NCBI GenBank assembly: GCA_017591395.1
Contig: WEDG01008994.1
Coordinates: 16,750-80,749, forward strand
DNA: 64,000 nt
Source: Schistocephalus solidus
Taxonomy: Eukaryota; Platyhelminthes; Cestoda; Diphyllobothriidea; Diphyllobothriidae
Reading direction: 5' to 3'
The position numbers and the translations under genes are program-made. Shown piece by piece: positions 57,808-64,000 of the stretch (positions are counted from its first letter, which is position 1; every line of letters starts with the position of its first letter). The notes under the pieces are model-generated. The model was given only the letters and a program-made list of their open reading frames with translations, was not told the origin of the DNA and ran no database searches.

Positions 57808-58009
57808 CGCTGCGGGTGAGTTGGCCGTGTGTCAACCAATAGACTTGGTCTAATGGATTCGATGTAAGTCAGCTGAACGTCCGGATTGACAGCCAGAGCT
57901 GAGAGTTTGACTTTCTCCAGCGCATTCCAGTCCGCGATGGCCTCGTCCTGCGTACCACTATCCTCCTTGTATGGCCAGATTAAGGACTGCTTCGCGTCAC
58001 GGCGTGAGC
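57808..58009 (-). CDS. Candidate internal exon, possibly of the ZO-like gene
   Basis: A 202 bp block with strong splice signals: acceptor CTCACTTCTTCTAG| at 58010 and donor CAGCG|GTATGC at 57807. The frame enters at phase 1 and leaves at phase 2, and phase 2 is exactly what the ZO-like exon at 52294 requires; the joined codon is CGG (Arg). It reads SRRDAKQSLIWPYKEDSGTQ, DEAIADWNALEKVKLSALAV, then NPDVQLTYIESIRPSLL. I do not recognise a domain. The open frame extends at both ends beyond the splice sites, so it could be fortuitous, but sequence character (few repeated motifs, charged helix-like residues) is coding-like. A phase match has a one-in-three chance of being accidental. Confidence 0.5.
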
Positions 58010-58014
58010 CTAGA

Positions 58015-60810
58015 AGAAGTGAGAGATGGGCGTTAATTAGATCGACTCTCGGGATGGAAGATGGTCCGAAACATGGAACTGTTATCGCCCTGCTTAACCC
58101 CGCATAACATACCGAGCATTCGCAGACTTTTTTTAACATTCGGAACAGGATGAAGGCACTTGGAAGTAGGATAACAAGATCTACAGAAAGATAGCTCTTA
58201 GAAGCTAAATGTTTTTATGTAATTTGAAAACTGAATGTCGTTCATGTGAAAAAACTCGTCGCCAACTTAATCATGAGTGTTAGAAATGGTAAGTGAGTAA
58301 TCAATATCGAAATTGGAGCGAAACTATGGAGGTATTGGTTAACGAATGTGCTCAACTTGGTGCAGTTAGCACTACCCAAAAGCGTCAGACAGAGGCACAC
58401 TTGCATGAGATATTCGAAATAGCATATGATTATTTTCTGCGCAAGTCAGAATCACTAATATTTCTAACCTTATTTTAGAATTCTCTGAGAGAGTACTTAA
58501 AACGCCATTTCTAAATAAATACAAAAAGGTAGACTGTTGTAGAAATTTTTGTATAAAACGCGCGCAGGAGGCAGACTATAACAGAATCAACAGTGAATTC
58601 TATTACTTTGATTTGATTAAAATCATTGCAACTGCGGTACCCTAGCTTTCCGAAAAGAATTTCCCTGGTAGGTTATGATGGCACAGTTGTTTTGGCTTCC
58701 AAAGTGAAAGTTCGCATCTGGCACTACAATTTATCTTTTTCTATTATACCTTTCGATGGCAATTAAATATGCCGACCATTATGAAAATGCGAGCAAAATT
58801 TACCTAGACAGTCTAAATAGCGAAATGAAGGTCCTATTCTGGCTATACAGTGTTGGTTCACCTATATTGTTTGTCAGAAAAGTTATGTTGAATTTTTTTA
58901 ATGAACGCAGCTTTGCCCAGAATCATCGGTGACTAAATTAGACATCAGTAGGTACTTTAAATTGATCTCAAATGAAATAAGTTATTTGCTTCGGCTGAGT
59001 AGAATCCTAATACAGGTGGCCATCATTCGCCATGCTGCTAACGGACAAGAGTGAGAGTCATTTATGCCTATCAGTTCTTTCCGAAGGGGGTTTACAACCT
59101 AACTTCTCCGAATGCTAATGAACTTGCATGCGGTTATGCACCTATCCGCTGGTTCATCCGCGTGTGGTTAAACCTCGAGGTTATCTACAGCGGCCATTCT
59201 GGACACCTTATATGCATATGAACGCTTGCGCGAGCAAGCAATCAATATGCAAATATTTCTGTGGACGTCCTAGTACAGATGACCGTACACTTGATGAGTA
59301 ATATAACGAGCGAAACGTTTTCATTAAATGGTTTCATTCGCCTTTCGAATACTTTTGTTTGCTTCTTAACTTAAAAGGAACTAGAATTTTAGTACTAAAT
59401 TCAGCTAGGAAGGCTTTTTCCTCTGGTGAAAAGAACAGGCTTGATAAAATCCCCCATGAAAATAATAGAGGCGGATGTGGAGGCTAGGATACCTTTGGAA
59501 AAGACTTACAGGTCCATGGAAATGACGTTTCCGAGACCCAACGTGGGTTTGGCCAAAATATCGACATACCAGTTTGCCTACGGAGTTTCTAGCCTTGCGC
59601 ATTACAGAAATCATACTTTTTAAATATGATACATGTCCCAAAAGGGAATGCTAAAAGGGAATGAACGAACCAAGGGGTCTTAGCCAAAGTTGCTACGTGA
59701 ACAAATAATATCCCTAACAATCGCCCTCGAACAACCAACCTTAGTGCAAAATGAATACATTCTCTGAGTTAATTTCTTTGCAAATGATTTAACGCCTTAT
59801 CTTTTATATTGTTTATCTGTTAGTTCTGTCCTTTTTATCATAATCCAACATATTACAGCTGAGAAAACCGCGTAGAACTGGTTTTTATCTATGAGCGTGA
59901 TAATTAGAATGTTATAGACGGATTTAACGGAATGACTGTTTTGATATTCTAAACCATACCAAATGAATTTGGCCATTTCGTTTTTTGAGGTCATTTAAGA
60001 ATCACCCGATGTCCAAAAATATTCATTTGTCAGGTCGAAATATGTATGCACGAAGGTTGGAAATACAACTATATTTCCACTTCTTGTAACGAAAACTTAA
60101 AGAAGTAGAGAATGCACTCTAGTCATCCCAATAAACGCAACTTATATTTTGTCTTTTTCCAAGTAGGACTGAATTACACTCAAATAACCTGAAGCAACAC
60201 TTCTGGGGACCGCAAAAACGTACAGATGGCAGGCATTCTGGTGTCCAAACCGCGGCACAAAAGTAATAAACATCCTCAATTTGCTTAACTTTATTTCCCA
60301 GGCACAATCTAACAAAGCCCATTACGATGGTCGTAGTAAAGGGGGTAAACATTGACATGCAATGGAAAGTCAAGAAACAAGGGGAAGAGGAAGTGGAGGA
60401 AATAAGGGACACAGAGGGGGTTTTGGGAAGACGGGAAGTAAAGAGCGAAACCTGCGACCCGGTTCACAGTTGGGAAGACTCCGGTTCAGAGAAAACTACC
60501 TATATGGCGTAACAGAGACAAAAAGCATTTCAGTCTTAGGATTCAGCAGCATTACTAGCTACGAGCGAAGAAAAATCATCCAGAGACGGTCTGTAATGAA
60601 GATTGAGAGTGCTTACTTGCGGCTGAACGAAGTCGGGTCAGTTAAAAAGAGCTTTTCTCTGAATATGAATTACTGGCTCCGACCAAACTGAATGCCTGAG
60701 TAGATGGAAGCCTACGTGTTTTATACCGGACACTGTTAAAAAATGAGAACGAGCGATCTGTCTTCAGTTCATTCAAGGTGCTGAAAAATGCAGCTAGAAA
60801 TGGGTATGAG
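58015..60810. other. No supported gene; a few open frames
   Basis: Plus-strand frames at 60327-60512 and 60362-60691 overlap in different registers. The first is rich in Glu and Lys (KKQGEEEVEEIR). Neither has a signature or clear splice context. A family H fragment lies at 59655-59705. The remaining sequence is AT-rich and unrecognised. Upstream exons of the ZO-like gene could be hidden here. Confidence 0.4.
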
Positions 60811-60814
60811 TGTC

Positions 60815-61080
60815 ACCCCTCTCCCAATACTATAAGTGATATTGCGCTAAATTTCAGGGAGTATCTCCTAAATTTTACCCTTACTCTATCTAACGAAAAT
60901 CCTCCTAATTCTACTCAGAACAGTACCTCTTCCTAACTGTACTGTAACCACAAATGTAACCCTCATAACCCTCACCCTAGCCATAACACTCCTAACCCTG
61001 CCCCTAACCTTCTCTGCAATCTGGCGCAAGGCCACCTGTGATACAGACAAAGGTACTTATGTACCGTGCCCGAAACAAGG
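60815..61080. mobile_element. Family D element, partial
   Basis: A CCCTAA-like core (60890-61010, ending CTAACCCTGCCCCTAACC) is followed by GGCGCAAGGCCACCTG, the inner part of the right inverted repeat. The left side (ATATTGCGCTAAATTTCAGG) matches only the innermost left repeat. Confidence 0.6.
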
Positions 61081-61084
61081 AAGT

Positions 61085-61595
61085 CCCAATTTATCTGCAT
61101 CTCTGTTAATACCCGCTAAACTACAATACCTGGATCCCATTTGTCCTTGTAGAGATCCACTTGATCGTAAGGCCTGTAACCCATTTGGAGTTTGTCTGCT
61201 TCGGCAAACGGATGAAGCAGTGTATGTCCATTCCTGTGTGAATAAACATCCTATCTGAAGCGACAGAGACTGCCAAGTGGAGCGGTATGGAGAAACTGCT
61301 GTTCGATGATGTGATTATGGCCAGGATGATGGACTTCATCGGTGCACAATTGGTGGCCTGTATTTGAGCGCATGTTTGTGCTTCTAGGACTAGATGCTGA
61401 GGAGACTTGGGACTGGCTGAATGAACCAATGCCATAGCAATAGACCATGTTTCTGTAAATACCACCATTATAGCAGATTTTGGGGCTCGATATGATTAAA
61501 ACTTCCTTGTATTTTTTGCAAGGCCCTCTGTATTACCGGGAAGTGCAGGATCCTATTCCCGCGACTTACAACTATTAGTGATTTAACAAACCACC
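61085..61595. other. No gene seen
   Basis: Phrases such as CCATTCCTGTGTGAATAAAC resemble 36818-36840, so an old repeat may be present. No coding sequence is supported. Confidence 0.4.
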
Positions 61596-61599
61596 AAGT

Positions 61600-61830
61600 T
61601 TTTAAAAACTTGGCGACCTTCGTGAAATCCAACAAAGGGCAGCAAGGGCACGGCTTGAGTACCGCCAACGCTCTCACCACCTGGGGTATGGGGCCCCGGC
61701 CGACAATTTTGAGGTAAATGAGGTTTGGGATAAGATACTCGTCTAACTTATTGCAATCATCAAATCAAATACACTGACCTGACTGCACGCACAGTTTCTG
61801 AATCAAAACATATAGAATCTGCCAGATAAT
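61600..61830 (-). mobile_element. tRNA-containing repeat family C, diverged copy
   Basis: The minus strand shows GTGCAGTCAGGTCAGTG and the ATTGCAATAAG block of the 5' part. It is followed by a degenerate tRNA-like piece, GGTGGTGAGAGCGTTGGCGG, then GTTGGATTTCACGAAGG. Far from a usable tRNA. Confidence 0.55.
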
Positions 61831-61932
61831 GGTCAGGTAAGGTGATCCTGAAACACCCAAGACGCTTGGTCGACGTCACGTTTGATCCATTTGGAGGCTG
61901 ATAAGTTTATTTAAAATAAAGTTATCTAAACT

Positions 61933-61934
<2 letters not shown>

Positions 61935-61967
<33 letters not shown>
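61935..61967. repeat. (TA)n microsatellite at SINE 3' end
   Basis: TA repeats abutting the tail of the minus-strand SINE that follows. Confidence 0.9.
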
Positions 61968-61970
<3 letters not shown>

Positions 61971-62272
61971 AGTGTGTGGCTCACCGATCTGCTTAAGGAA
62001 CATTTATGTTCCGTTGTGCCCTGGAACTCAGACTAGAGTACTCACAGGCAGTCGCATAGCGACGTGTAGCATATGCTGATAATGTGGAACCGACAAAGAC
62101 AAGGGAGACCGGAATGGCCATTTCTGGCTTATTAGCACGTCATCAGCCAGTCATACCCAATCCCAAGTGTGGAACACCTGGGATTCGAACCCGCAACCTT
62201 TGGTATTTGGGTCCGAACGCTCTACCATTGAGCCACAGGCTCGTTGCTGTCGGTTGCGATCGGGAATATGAT
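61968..62272 (-). mobile_element. tRNA-derived SINE family B, best tRNA-like head
   Basis: The minus-strand head reads GAGCCTGTGGCTCAATGGTA, then GAGCGTTCGG, then GGTTGCGGGTTCGAATCCC. A box TGGCTCAATGG and B box GGTTCGAATCC are both good matches to RNA polymerase III internal promoters. The body follows, with a tail ending at (TA)n. It is the first unit of a direct tandem duplication with a 305 bp period. Confidence 0.9.
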
Positions 62273-62475
62273 GATAGTGTGTGGCTCACCGATCTGCTTA
62301 AGGAACATTTATGTTCCGTTGTGCCCCTGGAACTCAGACTAGAGTACTCACAGGCAGTCGCACAGCAACGTGTAGCATATGTTGATAAGGTGGAACCGAC
62401 AAAGACAAGGGAGACCGGAATGGCCATTTCTGGCTTATTAGCCGTCATCAACCAGTCATACCCAATCCCAGATAA
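62273..62475 (-). mobile_element. SINE B, second tandem unit lacking the head
   Basis: Starts GATAGTGTGTGGCTCACCGA at 62273, exactly 305 bp after the same phrase at 61968, and is nearly identical through CAGTCATACCCAATCCCA. It then leaves the family before the tRNA-like head. Confidence 0.88.
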
Positions 62476-62781
62476 TGGCCGCCCCCCCTCAACGAAAGAC
62501 ATGTCAACTGACAGAAATTTCCTCCTCCCCTTCTTCACCCCGGTGGCTACAGAGATGATTCCTGTGTGTATGCCGGCAATTAAGGACTCCCCACCCCGTC
62601 CTCCTATAGTGCACACTGTTAAAGGTGAACCCGTACAAACAACCCTGTCACAAACTGGCTATCACCCCTATAAATACTGTGAGACGCGGTACGATACTCA
62701 CCTCAACGATGGAAGCTTGTATGCTTTTTGAAACGTCAGGACAATACACCATTAGTCCCTCGAGATTGCCTTTTTCTTCTC

Positions 62782-63912
62782 ATATATATATATATATATA
62801 TATATTGAAATATCGGCATCCCAAGAAATTTAATTAAATAAAGTTAAGTTCTTTGAAAAACAAAATAACTTTTTGTGTAAAATTTTTCGAATCTGGTGCC
62901 CCAGTTCGTCGTCAGACGGGACACTACATACCTCAGTCTATCGTAAAGATACATACTCCGAGGTTATTTTACATGTTGGGAGTAACCACTCCTTGTCTCA
63001 CAAACGCAGCTCTGTTAACAGCTTGCTATGCCGAGAAAAAACTCACTGTTCCGATGAACAAACATATTGAACGGAAATGAAATACCTTTTCAAATTATTT
63101 TCCCCAAAATGGATATCCACCGACTTTTGTCCGTCCGATGCATTCGACGATAACGATTAAAAGAAAAATGTGTTCCCCAGGCTGCGATCGCCGGGCGTCA
63201 AAGTACACTGGTGAGCTCCGCGCCATAAAGAATGTATCTGGGCTCGTTGAAAGACAGCACAAAAACACAATATACAAATAGCTGCGCAAACCAACAACAA
63301 CTTTGCGCACCCGGCTTCAGTACACCCTATAAGGACAGGGTTGGCTATTTCAATGAAAGAGAGTCGTCTACAGAGTACCGTGTACCAGTTGGCCGATGCA
63401 GTTTAATGTGGCCAAACCGGAAAACCTCTATCCACCCACCGTTTACACGCAGACATCAGTTAGCGGGTGAGGAGACGAGACACTTTATCGCAGGTAGCCA
63501 TGCACACACTGGACACTAGGACACCTATTTGGATGGGAGGGATGCCCGCATTGTCCAGCCAGCAGCAACAGGAAAGGGCCGCTTGAATTCCTGGAGAGCA
63601 ATGCTGCTCGAGACGAGGCATGCATTAACAGGCATATCGATTTAGATACCAATTACAAAGTCTCAAGGTCAAGTTGATGACTAAAAAGCAGCCACTATCG
63701 ATCAGATAACTTCAAAATCTGGATGTCTATTGGCTCAAACTCTATTAACCATAGAATCTTGTGTTGAGGCACTATTTAAAGGTTAACTGTTTTCTGTACA
63801 TCTCCAATTTGCCTGACGACGAACTGGGGCACCAGATTCGAAAATCTACACAATAAAGTTATTTTTGTTCCCCAAAAGAACTTAACTATTTTATATATAT
63901 ATATATATATAT
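62782..63912. mobile_element. Inverted-repeat-bounded segment of about 1.1 kb (family F)
   Basis: The left arm (62782-62928) starts with (TA)n and contains AAGTTAAGTTCTTTG, AAAATAACTTTTTGTG and CGAATCTGGTGCCCCAGTTC. The right arm (63795-63912) is its inverse: GAACTGGGGCACCAGATTCG, CAATAAAGTTATTTTTG, AAGAACTTAACT and (TA)n. The 870 bp between them have short frames only. The ends resemble repeat tails of Penelope-like elements in general style (inference), but no RT or GIY-YIG domain is present. Confidence 0.65.
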
Positions 63913-64000
63913 GGCAAAAGACGTTATACCTTACTTCCGACATAGATACTAGCTAAAAGCCCAGACACGTGTTTCGCCGATGTTTCTGCTGCTGTGTGAC
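63913..64000 (-). repeat. Start of another repeat, cut by the window end
   Basis: The minus strand carries CAGCAGAAACATCGGCGAAA followed by CACGTGTCTGGGC. That style is common in retroelement untranslated ends. It cannot be assigned from 88 bp. Confidence 0.3.

Noticed and set aside
60327..60691. Plus-strand coding exon with acidic Glu-rich segment
   Set aside because: Overlapping frames, no domain and no convincing splice or start context.

Overview
The window is eukaryotic nuclear DNA with low gene density: short exons carrying canonical GT/AG splice sites, kilobase-scale introns, and a background dominated by decayed transposable elements. A flatworm, most likely a diphyllobothriid-type tapeworm, is the best guess. 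The reasons are a LINE of the endonuclease/reverse-transcriptase type ending in C2H2 zinc fingers, abundant tRNA-derived SINEs, TTAGGG-like repeat DNA, and animal HMX and ZO-type genes. The species is inference.

Two host genes can be supported, both on the minus strand. (1) An HMX (NKX5-type) homeobox gene spans about 38956 to 24678 in three coding exons (38956-38638, 31080-30610, 25429-24678). Every junction is phase 1, and donor and acceptor codons rejoin without a stop. Exon 1 carries an eh1-like repressor motif and exon 3 carries a complete homeodomain. (2) The 3' end of a ZO/TJP (zonula occludens) scaffold gene lies at 52294-51865 and 51702-51283; its two exons encode a ZU5 domain that ends at the stop codon. 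A third exon at 58009-57808 has matching phase and is probably part of the same gene, which would continue beyond the window.

The remainder is repeats. 1-2935 is a broken LINE with an internal deletion between endonuclease and RT and a five-finger C-terminal array; a fragment of the same family lies at 46829-47010. 2930-4110 holds a tandem array of about 396 bp units followed by the first of five copies of a dispersed repeat (family A). CR1/Jockey-like RT remnants lie at 5690-6265, 8880-9450, 10335-10850 (minus) and 22834-23500 (plus). RTE-like remnants lie at 7560-8330 and 40173-41193 (minus). Two tRNA-derived SINE families occur many times, often as inverted pairs. The most unusual class (family D) is a group of about 330-380 bp elements whose terminal inverted repeats enclose a core of degenerate TTAGGG/CCCTAA repeats; four look nearly complete (42.9, 49.5, 53.2 and 55.8 kb) and several others are partial.

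The two genes have no evident functional link. The 14 kb HMX gene is mostly intron filled with SINEs and family A and D repeats. Long stretches (10.9-19.9 kb, 27.6-30.6 kb, 58-60.8 kb) show no supportable gene.
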